From NCBI GenBank assembly GCA_030602785.1, contig JAUVZB010000012.1:1-43760 (forward strand): a stretch of 43,760 nucleotides of DNA. Direction: 5' to 3'. This DNA is from Dehalococcoidia bacterium. GTDB taxonomy: Bacteria; Chloroflexota; Dehalococcoidia; GIF9; AB-539-J10. The notes beneath the pieces were generated by a model. The model worked only from the letters and a program-made list of their open reading frames with translations. It did not search any database and was not told the DNA's origin. How positions within the stretch are numbered: the stretch's first letter is position 1; every line of letters begins with the position of its first letter. Shown in pieces: positions 15,496-23,995 of the stretch. The translations under genes were made by a program, and so were the position numbers.

Positions 15496-15837
15496 CTAGA
15501 TCCTGACCTTCACATCACCCCCCTCCACCACAACCTCGTAGCTATTGAGGTCGCCGGCCGACCTGCCGGCCGTGAGCGCCTTCACGGCGAAGCCGACGTT
15601 CTTCACCACCCTCCCCGTTGTCACATCGTACTGTGCTCCATGCCTCGGGCAGGTCACAACGCTGCCCTCCAGCTTCCCCTTCGTGAGGTCGCCACCCATG
15701 TGGGAGCAGGTCGCGTCCATCGCGTGCAGGCCGCCGCCGACGTTCGCCACGAGCAGCTTCCTGCCGCCGGCCTCCACGGCTATCGTCGTCCCTTCAGGTA
15801 TCTCGTCCTTCTTCGCAACAGCAACGAATGCCACCAT
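15496..15837 (-). CDS. Rieske-type [2Fe-2S] ferredoxin
   Basis: 113-aa small soluble Rieske protein. The two cluster-binding loops are CSHMGG (Cys, His) and CPRHGAQYDV (Cys, His), 17 residues apart, as in bacterial dioxygenase/nitrite-reductase-type Rieske ferredoxins. The start motif FVAVAKKDEIPEGTTIAV and C-terminal VEGGDVKVRI strand are typical. It should act as a one-electron carrier for an unidentified oxygenase or reductase; no partner is encoded nearby. ATG at 15837 is preceded by GAGGCTG. Confidence 0.92.
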   Translation of the reverse strand: MVAFVAVAKKDEIPEGTTIAVEAGGRKLLVANVGGGLHAMDATCSHMGGDLTKGKLEGSVVTCPRHGAQYDVTTGRVVKNVGFAVKALTAGRSAGDLNSYEVVVEGGDVKVRI

Positions 15838-15960
15838 CAGCCTCCTGTCCGCGCACTTCGCGGCACATGGTGCGCCGCCATTACGGCAAGGTCAACGGCC
15901 ACCCGGAGCGGCCCAGAGGACAGACGCGACCTGAGACCTGCGCATTGCGCCCGGCGAGAG

Positions 15961-16108
15961 TTGTGCTACCATGAAATCACTACCTATGGTAGTGCTCAGG
16001 AGGCCGCCCCCTTCACTGTCATGCCGCAACGACCTCCTGAGCTCTCCAACATAGCCCTACGACTATTCTCCACCACACTCAGAGACACCCGCGCCTTTGT
16101 GCTAGCAT
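15961..16108. promoter_or_regulatory. Gap with palindrome and -10-like elements
   Basis: No gene is visible between 15838 and 16143. A perfect palindrome CACTACC-TAT-GGTAGTG lies at 15978-15994. TTGTGCTACCAT (15961-15972) and TTGTGCTAGCAT (16097-16108) are near-identical; the second is 35 nt from the DUF3467 start and is its likely -10 region. Confidence 0.4.
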
Positions 16109-16143
16109 AGCCGCACACAGACTCGCCGCACGGGAGGTCCATC

Positions 16144-16470
16144 ATGGCCGAGCAGCCTCTACAGCTACAGCCCACACAGCCCGCAGCGCAGCAACAGAAG
16201 AAGATATCCATCGAGTTCCCGTCGCAGCTCAAGGCCGGCACCTACGCCAACAATACGAGGGTGATGCATGCGAAAGAGGAGTTCATCCTGGACTTCCTCA
16301 TGGTCGGTCCGGATGTGGGCGCCGTGACCTCACGGGTCATCATGAGTCCGGGTCACATGAAGCGCATGATTGCAGCGTTGCAGGAGAACATGCGCAAGTA
16401 CGAGCAAAAGTACGGTTCCCTCACCCCCGCCAAGGAGCCCAAGGGCCACGTGGGATTCCTGCAGGACTAG
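16144..16470 (+). CDS. DUF3467 family protein
   Basis: 108 aa. A Gln/Pro-rich N-terminal 18 residues leads into the DUF3467 domain: FPSQLKAGTYANNTRVMHAK, EEFILDFLMVGPDVGAVTSR and MSPGHMKRMIAALQENMRKYE are the family hallmarks. This is a widely distributed, small, uncharacterised cytosolic protein. ATG at 16144 is preceded by CGGGAGG. It stands alone on the plus strand and ends in a hairpin at 16518-16555. Function unknown. Confidence 0.88.
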   Translation: MAEQPLQLQPTQPAAQQQKKISIEFPSQLKAGTYANNTRVMHAKEEFILDFLMVGPDVGAVTSRVIMSPGHMKRMIAALQENMRKYEQKYGSLTPAKEPKGHVGFLQD

Positions 16471-16517
16471 CTCCTTCCCACGCCGGCTCGAAAGCCTGAC
16501 CTTTGAATAGAGAGAGT

Positions 16518-16555
16518 GTCGGCCCTGCGGCAGGTGGGCTGTCCACAGGGCCGAC
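16518..16555 (+). terminator. Stem-loop terminator candidate
   Basis: GTCGGCCCTG (16518-16527) pairs perfectly with CAGGGCCGAC (16546-16555) across an 18-nt loop, between the convergent DUF3467 gene and the enolase remnant. It lacks a U tract in either direction, so it could serve both strands weakly. Confidence 0.5.
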
Positions 16556-16600
16556 AACTCCATAAGGAGGTGGAAGAGCGGCAAGCCGCTCAGGCAGTTG

Positions 16601-16766
16601 TCACTTCACGCGGAGGTTGTCGATCGTATCCTCGTCGAGGTCGACTCCCAGACCGGGCCCCTCGGGCACATGCACGAATCCTTCCGAGTCAACAGCCATC
16701 TGCTGCTTGGTCACACCCCGTCTCACCTGCGTCTCTTCGACGCAATACTCGCGTCTCTCGCGCGGC
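16601..16766 (-). pseudogene. C-terminal remnant of an enolase-superfamily gene
   Basis: Directly after the aminotransferase stop codon, one frame encodes about 50 residues (REYCVEETQVRRGVTKQQMA, then DSEGFVHVPEGPGLG and DLDEDTIDNLRVK) ending in a stop. This matches the last 50 residues of the intact enzyme at 18392-19513 (FEYCVEETPIRWAVTKQRME..., DEDTIDNLRVK) almost residue for residue, and the 22773-23894 enzyme less closely. The rest of the gene is absent. The join is within 3 nt of the aminotransferase stop, indicating a deletion or recombination between duplicated enolase genes. Confidence 0.85.
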
Positions 16767-18143
16767 CTACTGAAGAAACTCGTTCTCGAAATCAGTCTGG
16801 GCAGCATCCAGCAAGCCAAAGGCCTCGTCGATTTCTGCTTCGGTGACGTTATAGGGCGGCGAAACGAGATAGTGGTCCCCCCGCACCCCATTGTCGACAC
16901 CGGTAGTAGGATAGACCATACAGCCGCGGGCCATAGCCAGACGTTGGAAATGGTTTGCAGCCTTTAGCTGCGGGTCAAATGGCTCTTTGGTCTGCCTATT
17001 CTTCACCAACTCAATGCCCATGAGTAGTCCTTTGCCGCGAATATCGCCCACTGTAGAGTGGTGCGCAAGTCTCTCCCTCCCCACTTGGAAGAAGTATTCT
17101 CCAATGCGAGCACTACGTTCTACCAGTTTCTGCGATTCGATGATGTCCAACACAGCCAGTACTCCAGCGGCAGAAACCGGATTGCCCTCCATAGTGAAGC
17201 CGTGAACAAATGGCGCGCCAGTCTCATCAAACACCTGACCTATCTTCTTGGCGATAAGCACCGCTGCCATGGGAGTGTAGCCGCCAGTCATACTCTTCGC
17301 CACTGTTATGATGTCCGGCTGGACGCCCCAGTGGTCAATGCCGAACCACTGACCGGTGCGGCCAAGGCCGCAGATAATCTCATCGTCAATGAATAGGATA
17401 TCGTGCCTGTCACAGATGTCACGTATCATAGGGTAGTACTCTTTCACCGGCACCATACAGGCAGTACCCGCCCCACCAATGGGTTCCGCCATGAAGGCGG
17501 CGACGAATTGTGGGCCCACCTGATTGATGGTCTCCTCTAGAACCCGAGCGCACTTGATGCCGCAGGATGGGTACTCCATGTCAAATGCGCACCGGTAGCA
17601 GAGTGGCGCTGGTATCTTGGGCCAATTGTGGAGGAGTAGGCCGAACTTGGTGCGGCGGACAACGTGGCCGGAAGCCGAGAGCGCTCCAACTGTCATTCCG
17701 TGGTAGCCCTGCCAGCGTGAGATGATCATGTGCTTCTGCGGGTGACCCCGTTCGACGTGGTATTGGCAGGCGATCTTTATGGCGGTTTCATTCGCTTCGG
17801 AGCCGCTGTTGCAGAACTGCACCAATCCGATGTTTGACGGCGCGACCTTAACGATGCGATCGGCGAGCTTCAGGAGGGGTTCGTTCAGCCAGAAGCCACG
17901 ATAGAAGAAGGACACCTTCTCCATCTGCCGCATCATGGCGTCGCGCACCTGCTTGTTGCCGTGGCCGATGGAGACGACGTGAGGCCCCCCGCTGAAATCA
18001 ATATACCGTCTGCCAGTATGGTCAAATAGATAGATGCCATCACCGTGGTCGCAGATGACCTCCGGCACCAGAGCGCCATGGATGGTGCCGAACACTCGGC
18101 CACTCAGCTTCTGAGCTTCTGCAAGTCTCTCTTGTGCTTCCAA
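16767..18143 (-). CDS. Class III PLP-dependent aminotransferase
   Basis: About 458 aa, omega-amino acid:pyruvate / glutamate-1-semialdehyde fold type I. The N-terminal substrate/PLP region is GRRYIDFSGGPHVVSIGH; the phosphate-binding loop is CNSGSEANETAIK; RWQGYHGMTVGALSASG stacks on PLP; IDDEIICGLGRTG carries the PLP-pyridine aspartate; and TVAKSMTGGYTPMAAV contains the Schiff-base lysine (about residue 283). The Cys pair region CYRCAFDMEYPSCGIKC is unusual and could bind metal or form disulphides. A GTG lies at 18149, but GAGGAG sits only 1 nt from it and 7 nt from TTG 18143, so TTG is preferred. Likely role: transamination of an amino-acid or amine intermediate released by the island's hydrolases. 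Confidence 0.9.
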   Translation of the reverse strand: MEAQERLAEAQKLSGRVFGTIHGALVPEVICDHGDGIYLFDHTGRRYIDFSGGPHVVSIGHGNKQVRDAMMRQMEKVSFFYRGFWLNEPLLKLADRIVKVAPSNIGLVQFCNSGSEANETAIKIACQYHVERGHPQKHMIISRWQGYHGMTVGALSASGHVVRRTKFGLLLHNWPKIPAPLCYRCAFDMEYPSCGIKCARVLEETINQVGPQFVAAFMAEPIGGAGTACMVPVKEYYPMIRDICDRHDILFIDDEIICGLGRTGQWFGIDHWGVQPDIITVAKSMTGGYTPMAAVLIAKKIGQVFDETGAPFVHGFTMEGNPVSAAGVLAVLDIIESQKLVERSARIGEYFFQVGRERLAHHSTVGDIRGKGLLMGIELVKNRQTKEPFDPQLKAANHFQRLAMARGCMVYPTTGVDNGVRGDHYLVSPPYNVTEAEIDEAFGLLDAAQTDFENEFLQ

Positions 18144-18187
18144 AGTCACTCTCCTCTAGTGTGTTTCGTCAGTGCCGGGTTCTCATT

Positions 18188-18340
18188 TCAATCTTGCAGC
18201 CGAACCACCATCATCTCCAGCCGCAAGGGGCCGTCACACTGGGCCGCGCTGATGACGTCGTCAGCGCCTTGGATGTGCGCAGCCTGTTCAGCAGCCTGAC
18301 ACCTCACAAGTATCCAGATAGAAAGGACTCCAATTGACAC
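18188..18340 (-). CDS. Possible small protein upstream of the aminotransferase (50 aa)
   Basis: Within the 242-bp gap a frame from GTG 18340 to TGA 18188 encodes 50 residues (…RCQAAEQAAHIQGADDVISA…RLEMMVVRLQD) with protein-like composition: one apolar N-terminal stretch and an amphipathic helix. No good ribosome-binding site is seen. Just before it lies TGGCATCAGCTT (18341-18352, plus strand), which also occurs in the leaders of the two betaine-binding-protein genes. The gap could instead be a regulatory leader. Confidence 0.3.
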   Translation of the reverse strand: MSIGVLSIWILVRCQAAEQAAHIQGADDVISAAQCDGPLRLEMMVVRLQD

Positions 18341-18391
18341 TGGCATCAGCTTGCGTCAGGCCAAGTCACGTTGACTCCAACGACTCGCGGC

Positions 18392-19513
18392 CTACTTGAC
18401 TCGCAGGTTATCAATAGTGTCCTCATCCAAATCGATGCCAAGACCCGGCCCCTCGGGCACGTGTACAAAGCCCTCGGAGTCAATCTCCATTCGCTGCTTC
18501 GTCACTGCCCACCGTATCGGCGTCTCTTCGACGCAGTACTCGAATATGAAGGAGGATTCTCGTGCTGCGATGAAGTGAAGCCCGGCAGCAAGATTGATTC
18601 CCGATGTGTAGAAATGATTGACGACCTTTCTGCCATGGTCCTCTGCCATGTCGGCAATGCGCATCGATTCCGTGAACCCGTTCCGCGCCAGGTCGATCTG
18701 GCAGATGTGTATACCTCCCCGTTCGATGAGGTCGCGCCAGGCAAAGCGCCCGGAGTCACCTTCACCCGCGGCAATAGGTATCCGGGACATACTACTCAGT
18801 TGATTGTAGCCATCCAGGTTGTCCTGCCGCAGAGGCTCTTCAAACCAGAACACGTCATAGTCCTCAAACTGCCTTGCTCGTTTCATGGCGGTCACCGTGT
18901 CATAGCAGCAGCCTGCGTCCACGAGGATATCCATGTCCGGACCTGCACCACGCCGTGCGCCCTCCACAATGTCAAGGTCGACTCTTTCGCTCTGGCCCAT
19001 CGGCGCCCAGCCAAACTTCACGGCGGTGTACCCCATCTCTTTCCACCTCTTCGCCTTCTGGGCCGTCTCGTTGCCATCCTTTCCCCAGAGATCACTCGCG
19101 TACGCGCGCATCTTCTTCTGGAAGGCTCCCCCCAGCAGTTCGTACACCGGCAGATTCACGTACTTGCCCTTCAAGTCCCACAGCGCCATGTCCAGACCTC
19201 CGATGGCCTGGATCACCACACCTCGGCGTCCGTAGTAGAACGTCGATTGGTACAGCTTCTCGTTTATGACCCTGATATCAAGCGGGTTCATTCCCACTAT
19301 GACGCGGCCAAGGCCCGTGCACATGGAGTGAACGAATGGCCCGTCAACAGTTGCCTTTGCGACCTGGGCATGAGAGTCAATCTCACCGATACCCACGAGT
19401 CCCTCATCCGTGTGGATCTTGACGATGAGGGAATTCTGTCCCGCATTGGCCTTGTCGAGCATTTCCTCTTCGGGTAGTCTCAGTTCTATCGCTTCAACCT
19501 TGGTGATCCTCAC
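18392..19513 (-). CDS. Mandelate racemase/muconate lactonizing enzyme-family protein (copy 1)
   Basis: 373-aa enolase-superfamily enzyme. The capping domain (residues 1-120) carries TKVEAIELRLPE and the 20s loop. The barrel shows K166 in TAVKFGW, metal ligands D199 (LVDAG), E225 (WFEEPL) and E251 (AAGEGDSG), then D274 (QIDLARNG) and H300 (VVNHFY), a His-Asp dyad as in the mandelate racemase subgroup. It should abstract a proton alpha to a carboxylate, giving racemisation or dehydration. GTG start at 19513 follows GAAAGGAGACATTC. The C-terminal 50 codons are duplicated downstream of the aminotransferase gene. Paralogue of 22773-23894, same length. Confidence 0.92.
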   Translation of the reverse strand: MRITKVEAIELRLPEEEMLDKANAGQNSLIVKIHTDEGLVGIGEIDSHAQVAKATVDGPFVHSMCTGLGRVIVGMNPLDIRVINEKLYQSTFYYGRRGVVIQAIGGLDMALWDLKGKYVNLPVYELLGGAFQKKMRAYASDLWGKDGNETAQKAKRWKEMGYTAVKFGWAPMGQSERVDLDIVEGARRGAGPDMDILVDAGCCYDTVTAMKRARQFEDYDVFWFEEPLRQDNLDGYNQLSSMSRIPIAAGEGDSGRFAWRDLIERGGIHICQIDLARNGFTESMRIADMAEDHGRKVVNHFYTSGINLAAGLHFIAARESSFIFEYCVEETPIRWAVTKQRMEIDSEGFVHVPEGPGLGIDLDEDTIDNLRVK

Positions 19514-19577
19514 GAATGTCTCCTTTCGTGCACTCGCGCTCTGAAGCAATCGTTCCGGGAGCGCGTCAAACGTTGTG

Positions 19578-20471
19578 TCAGGGAGCCGCCGCCCAAATGT
19601 CCATCTCCCTGCAGATGGGCCCGTAGATGTGTGGCCGTCTATCCCGGAGAAATGGCGTGTAGCGGCGCTTGTCCAAGAACAGCTCGCGGTCAAGCTCCAC
19701 CGTGATGGCGCTCTCGCCCTCCACCATTGCCAGGATTCGTCCACCAGGATCGACTACACAGCTGCCACCAAGAAACGACACGCCGCCCTCAACGCCAACG
19801 TGATTGCATGGGGCAAGATAGGCGATGTTGTCCAATGCCCGCTGAGACATCAACGTGGTCCACCAGTGCATCCAGTACTGGTCGTCACGCGTTTCTTCTC
19901 CGGTACGGGAAGGAAGGCTGCTGGCCTGAGGGGACAGGATAACCGACGACGCGCAAAAAGGAATACAGATTAGTTCTGCGCCATTCAGCATCACACACCT
20001 GGTCGTCTCAGGAAACAGCGTGTCGTAGCAGATGACGATTCCGACCTTCCACCCCACAACGTCAAACACCGGGAACTGCGTCCCTGCCCGAAAATAGATG
20101 CCTTCCAAGGACCGATAGCATCCGGGGTGGGTCTTTCGGTATTTGCCAACAATCGACCCGTCAGGTGCGATGAGCATCGCTGTGTCGTAGTACAAACCAG
20201 ACATTTCTTCTTCGTAGAGAGTGGCGATGACGTGAATCCCGTGCTGCCGTGCGCGGTCACGAACTCTGCTCATGCTGTAGCCGTCGTCCGGTTCCGCGAA
20301 TCGGACGTAGTCGTAGTCCCTGTATTGGAAGAAATAGAAGTTGTTGAAGAACTCAGGAAGGAGTACCAGGTCTGCACCTTGGGAAGCCGCTTCGTCTATC
20401 CATGAGCACGCGCGATTGACATTGTCCGAAACATCCTCGGTGGCGTTCATCTGAACAGGACTCAGTTTCAC
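19578..20471 (-). CDS. Nitrilase-superfamily (carbon-nitrogen hydrolase) amidohydrolase
   Basis: 297 aa. The catalytic triad is visible: E40 (LLPEFF), K113 (GKYRKTHP) and the nucleophile C148 (GIVICYDTLFPE). ALDNIAYLAPCNHVG and GGSCVVDPGGRILA are typical of the N-carbamyl-D-amino acid amidase / beta-ureidopropionase / N-carbamoylputrescine amidase branch. It hydrolyses a non-peptide C-N bond, releasing ammonia (and CO2 if the substrate is a carbamoyl). GTG at 20471 follows GGAGGACTGCC. It lies between hydrolase and racemase genes of one operon, so its substrate is probably an intermediate of the same pathway. Confidence 0.9.
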   Translation of the reverse strand: MKLSPVQMNATEDVSDNVNRACSWIDEAASQGADLVLLPEFFNNFYFFQYRDYDYVRFAEPDDGYSMSRVRDRARQHGIHVIATLYEEEMSGLYYDTAMLIAPDGSIVGKYRKTHPGCYRSLEGIYFRAGTQFPVFDVVGWKVGIVICYDTLFPETTRCVMLNGAELICIPFCASSVILSPQASSLPSRTGEETRDDQYWMHWWTTLMSQRALDNIAYLAPCNHVGVEGGVSFLGGSCVVDPGGRILAMVEGESAITVELDRELFLDKRRYTPFLRDRRPHIYGPICREMDIWAAAP

Positions 20472-20508
20472 GGCAGTCCTCCTTCCGCCATCCTTATGCG
20501 GTCTCGCT

Positions 20509-21591
20509 CTATACGAACGTGAGCATACGCTTCGGGTTCTCCACCATCATCGTGTGGATATCTTCGTCGGCGATGCCATACACACGCATCAGAGGAACAA
20601 CCTCGCGCAACAGGTGAGCGTAACCCCAGCCACCATAGCTGGTCATCATTATCTTCATCCCGCAATCGTGAGAGAGAAGAACCTGATTGACGTACCCCAT
20701 CTCAATCAACTGTTTGATCTGTCGAATCCTCTCGACATCGTTTGGTGTATCAGGCATATGCCCCTCGGCAAGGGCTACTCGTGCCGGATAGTATCCTTCG
20801 AAGCCAAAGACGTCGTACTCAATGAAGCAACCCGTCTCAAGAAGCTTCTGCCGCGTCTCCAGCAGGAAGCCGCAGCGGTCCATGTGGCTCATGACGACGC
20901 GACCCAAATCAGCGCCGGTGCCACGCAATATGTCCATTATCTCGAGAGGCGCGTCTTCGTTTCGACCAGGATGGATATTCATTGGGGCCCCCGTCCCTTT
21001 CTGGGCCACGGCCCCTGCACGCAGAACCTTTTTCTCATTCGGTTTGAGCGGCCATGAGCACCCGAGTTCTCCAATCATCCCCGACCGGATGCCCGTTTCA
21101 CCCACTCCTACCTTGACGTCCCGAACGATCTCGGCAGCGATGTCTTCTTCGGTCTTGGCGTTTCGTTCTGCCTCGGTCAACGGGCCATCAACGTAGTAGC
21201 CAGAGCCCATCACTATGTTGAGACCCGTTGCATTGGAGATGCGGACAAGTGCCTCTGGGTCTCGGCCGATTCCGATATTCGTCTGGTCGACAATTGTCCG
21301 GCCACCTCGGAGCTTGAACAGCGTAGCCTCCCTGATGGCCATCTCTTCATCCATGAGCACCTGGTTGTCCAGACTGTCCTTCATGTTGTAGCGAACCCAA
21401 CTCAGGTTCTCGAGAGTCACCGGTTGGTGTGCCAGAGCCCGCTGGCTGATCTCCTGGGGCTCCACAAAATAGACACCGCCAACAGTCTGGTCGATGAGCA
21501 GGTGCTCGTGCGGCAACGTGATTCCAAGGTCAGCGGGTTCCACGAGGCCCAGTACTGTCTGAGCCCAACCGGCGTTTGGCGAAATTTCCAT
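20509..21591 (-). CDS. Phosphotriesterase-family metal-dependent hydrolase (copy 1)
   Basis: 360-aa amidohydrolase-superfamily TIM barrel of the phosphotriesterase/lactonase type. Metal ligands appear in order: LPHEHLL (HxH), GELGCSW (the bridging Glu/Lys position, here Glu as in PHP-like members rather than carboxylated Lys), NIHPG, SHMDR and LLSHD. The VDQTNIGIGRDPEAL and GSGYYVDGP segments match the family. Likely activity is lactone or carboxylic/phosphate ester hydrolysis. The frame is open to 21633; ATG at 21591 (MEISPNAG) gives the natural length, with GAGCCGATG upstream. It is strongly similar to the neighbouring copy 21646-22731. Confidence 0.9.
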   Translation of the reverse strand: MEISPNAGWAQTVLGLVEPADLGITLPHEHLLIDQTVGGVYFVEPQEISQRALAHQPVTLENLSWVRYNMKDSLDNQVLMDEEMAIREATLFKLRGGRTIVDQTNIGIGRDPEALVRISNATGLNIVMGSGYYVDGPLTEAERNAKTEEDIAAEIVRDVKVGVGETGIRSGMIGELGCSWPLKPNEKKVLRAGAVAQKGTGAPMNIHPGRNEDAPLEIMDILRGTGADLGRVVMSHMDRCGFLLETRQKLLETGCFIEYDVFGFEGYYPARVALAEGHMPDTPNDVERIRQIKQLIEMGYVNQVLLSHDCGMKIMMTSYGGWGYAHLLREVVPLMRVYGIADEDIHTMMVENPKRMLTFV

Positions 21592-21645
21592 CGGCTCTGC
21601 CCTCCTTATTGTCTGGGGAACTGACTGCCACAACCATTGCCGCGA

Positions 21646-22731
21646 CTAGACGAGTGTTAGGAGTCGACGCGGTGTCTCAACCAACAGAGAGCGAATCTGC
21701 TCCTCCGTCATTCCGTAGACCTGCATGAGCGGCACGACATCGCGAAGTATGTGCGCGTAGCCCCATCCCCCATATCGCGTGAGCATCATCTTCATCCCGA
21801 TGTCATGCGATATGGTGATTTGCCCCAGGTACCCCATGACGATGAGTTCCTTAATCTCCTTGATGCGCCCCACGTCATTGGGAATATCCGGCAGAACGCC
21901 ATCCATGAGAGCAGAACGCGCGGGGTAGTATCCTTCCAATCCGAATACGTCATATTCCAGAACGCAACCTGCTTCGAGAAGCTGCTTCCTTGTCTCAAGC
22001 GGATAGCCACATCGGTCCATATGGCTGATGACTACACGGTTGAGGTCGGCGCTAGCTTTCGCGAGAACGTCGGCAATCTCGATGATTGCCTGCGGGGCAC
22101 GGCCAGGGTGGACATTGATGGAGACTCCCGTCTTCTTCTGCGCGTATGCGCTCGCCTGCAGAACCTTGCGTTCGTTGTCCCTGAGAGGCCATGAGCAGCC
22201 GAGTTCTCCAATCATGCCCGACCGAATCCGCGTCGTTCCCACGCCTACCGTGATGTCACGCACCATCTCCTCGCCCAGCTTCTCCACGCTGGAGTCTGTG
22301 ACGTGTTCCTTCGATGGATAGGACTCCTCGACGTAGTAGCCGCAGCCCATCACGATATTGAGGCCGGTTGCTCGAGAAACGCGCGCAAGGGCCTGTGGGT
22401 CTCGGGCGAGACCTATGTTGGTCTGGTCGACGATGGTGCTTCCGCCCTCGAGCTTGTAGCGCATCGCCTCCTGTATGGCAGTGCCCTCATCGAGTAGCAC
22501 GAGGTTGTCCAAGTTGTCCTTCATCCGATAGCGGATGAACCACAGGTTCTCCATGGAAACCGGCTGGTGTGCGAGAAGTCGGTCGCCGGCATTCTCGGGT
22601 TCCTTGAAGTAGTAGCCTGAGACGGTGCCGTCCGTAAACAGATGTTCATGCATAAGGGTGATGCCAAGGTCTTCGGGCTCGATAAGACCAAGGACGGTCT
22701 GTACCTTACCCTTCTGCTCGGGATTTGCCAT
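21646..22731 (-). CDS. Phosphotriesterase-family metal-dependent hydrolase (copy 2)
   Basis: 361-aa tandem paralogue of the preceding protein. It keeps the same motifs: LMHEHLF, GELGCSW, NVHPGR, SHMDRCGYPLETR, TISHDIGMKMMLTRYGGW. Differences cluster in the residue 115-150 region (CGYYVEESYPSKEHVTDSS against GSGYYVDGPLTEAERNAKT), where substrate loops lie, so the two may act on different or stereoisomeric substrates, or form a heteromer. ATG 22731 follows AAGGAGGAGATGAA. Confidence 0.9.
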   Translation of the reverse strand: MANPEQKGKVQTVLGLIEPEDLGITLMHEHLFTDGTVSGYYFKEPENAGDRLLAHQPVSMENLWFIRYRMKDNLDNLVLLDEGTAIQEAMRYKLEGGSTIVDQTNIGLARDPQALARVSRATGLNIVMGCGYYVEESYPSKEHVTDSSVEKLGEEMVRDITVGVGTTRIRSGMIGELGCSWPLRDNERKVLQASAYAQKKTGVSINVHPGRAPQAIIEIADVLAKASADLNRVVISHMDRCGYPLETRKQLLEAGCVLEYDVFGLEGYYPARSALMDGVLPDIPNDVGRIKEIKELIVMGYLGQITISHDIGMKMMLTRYGGWGYAHILRDVVPLMQVYGMTEEQIRSLLVETPRRLLTLV

Positions 22732-22772
22732 TTCATCTCCTCCTTCCGATAGTTGTCCCAGACGGGGTCGCG

Positions 22773-23894
22773 CTACGACACACGCAGGTTGTCGATAGTG
22801 TCTTCATCCAACTCGACGCCGAGTCCGGGTCCTTCCGGTACGTGAGCGTAGCCCTCGGAGTCGATATCCATGCGTTGCTTGGTGACCCCCCAACGTATAG
22901 GCGTCTCTTCCACGCAGTACTCAAGGATAAATGCGCTCTTGCGAGTGCACAGCCAGTGCAGGCCCGCGGCAAGGTTGATTCCGGTGGAGTAGTAGTGATT
23001 GACCACCCGCAGGCCACAGTCCTCAGCGTAGTCGGCAATCCGTACGGCCTCGGTGAAGCCGTTGCGCGCCAAGTCGATCTGAACAACGTCGATTCCGCTC
23101 GCCGAAATGAACTCACGAAGAGCAAAACGACCGGAGTCTCCTTCGCCGGCTGCAATGGGAATGCGTGAGCGAGACGTGAGCTTCGCGTAGCCGGCCAAGT
23201 CATCTTGCTCCAGTGGCTCCTCCAGCCAGAGGATACCCATCTCCTCGAACTGATGACTCCGGCGAATCGCGGTCGCCGCGTCCCAGCAGCACCCAGCGTC
23301 GACGAGAACATCGGCCTTGGGTCCGACGCCTCTGCGGGCTCCGGCCACCAATTCCAGATCCAAGTTTTCTTCCTGGCCCATTGGGCCCCAGCCAAACTTG
23401 ACTGCCGTGAAGCCCTCGCCAACCCATCTTCGACCTATCTCGGCAGTCTCATCGCCATCACGACCGAAGAGTATGCTGGCGTAGGCGCGAATCTTCTTCC
23501 GGTATGCGCCACCGAGCAGTTGGTACACGGGTTGCCCCAGGAACTTGCCGGCGATGTCCCACAGAGCGATGTCAACGCCACCGATAGCGTGAACCACAAC
23601 ACCCCGACGGCCGATGTAGTTGGTCGCGCGGTACATCTTCTGATTCAGTATCCGGATATCGAGAGGATTCTCCCCGACGAGCACGCGGGCCAGGCCAGTG
23701 GCAAATGAGTGGCTGAACGGTGCATCAATGGCTGCCTTCGCGACGCGTGGCGACGAGTCTATTTCGCCAATGCCGGTGATGCCCTCATCTGTGCGTATCT
23801 TCACAATCAGGGAATTCTGGCTGGACGAGGCCTTGTCCAAGACCTCAGTTTCAGGAAGGCGTATTTCAAGTGCCTCGACATTGGTGATCTTCAA
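22773..23894 (-). CDS. Mandelate racemase/muconate lactonizing enzyme-family protein (copy 2)
   Basis: 373 aa, same length as copy 1 and alignable end to end. Active-site positions match: TAVKFGW lysine, LVDAGCCWD, LWLEEPLEQD, AAGEGDSGRF, QIDLARNG and VVNHYYSTGINLAAGLH, the last giving the His of the His-Asp dyad. TTG at 23894 is the likely start: it follows AAGGAGG by 8 nt and begins LKITNVEALEIRLPE exactly where copy 1 starts. The extended frame to 23942 has no ribosome-binding site. It is the first enzyme gene after the TRAP transporter. Confidence 0.92.
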   Translation of the reverse strand: MKITNVEALEIRLPETEVLDKASSSQNSLIVKIRTDEGITGIGEIDSSPRVAKAAIDAPFSHSFATGLARVLVGENPLDIRILNQKMYRATNYIGRRGVVVHAIGGVDIALWDIAGKFLGQPVYQLLGGAYRKKIRAYASILFGRDGDETAEIGRRWVGEGFTAVKFGWGPMGQEENLDLELVAGARRGVGPKADVLVDAGCCWDAATAIRRSHQFEEMGILWLEEPLEQDDLAGYAKLTSRSRIPIAAGEGDSGRFALREFISASGIDVVQIDLARNGFTEAVRIADYAEDCGLRVVNHYYSTGINLAAGLHWLCTRKSAFILEYCVEETPIRWGVTKQRMDIDSEGYAHVPEGPGLGVELDEDTIDNLRVS

Positions 23895-23995
23895 AGTAAC
23901 TACCTCCTTCCGTTTGTCCCTGTGGGCTCTGTGATTTGCCAACGTGCGTCAATCTTTGGAAATCACCCTAGGGCTCCCAAGGTATTCATGACATC

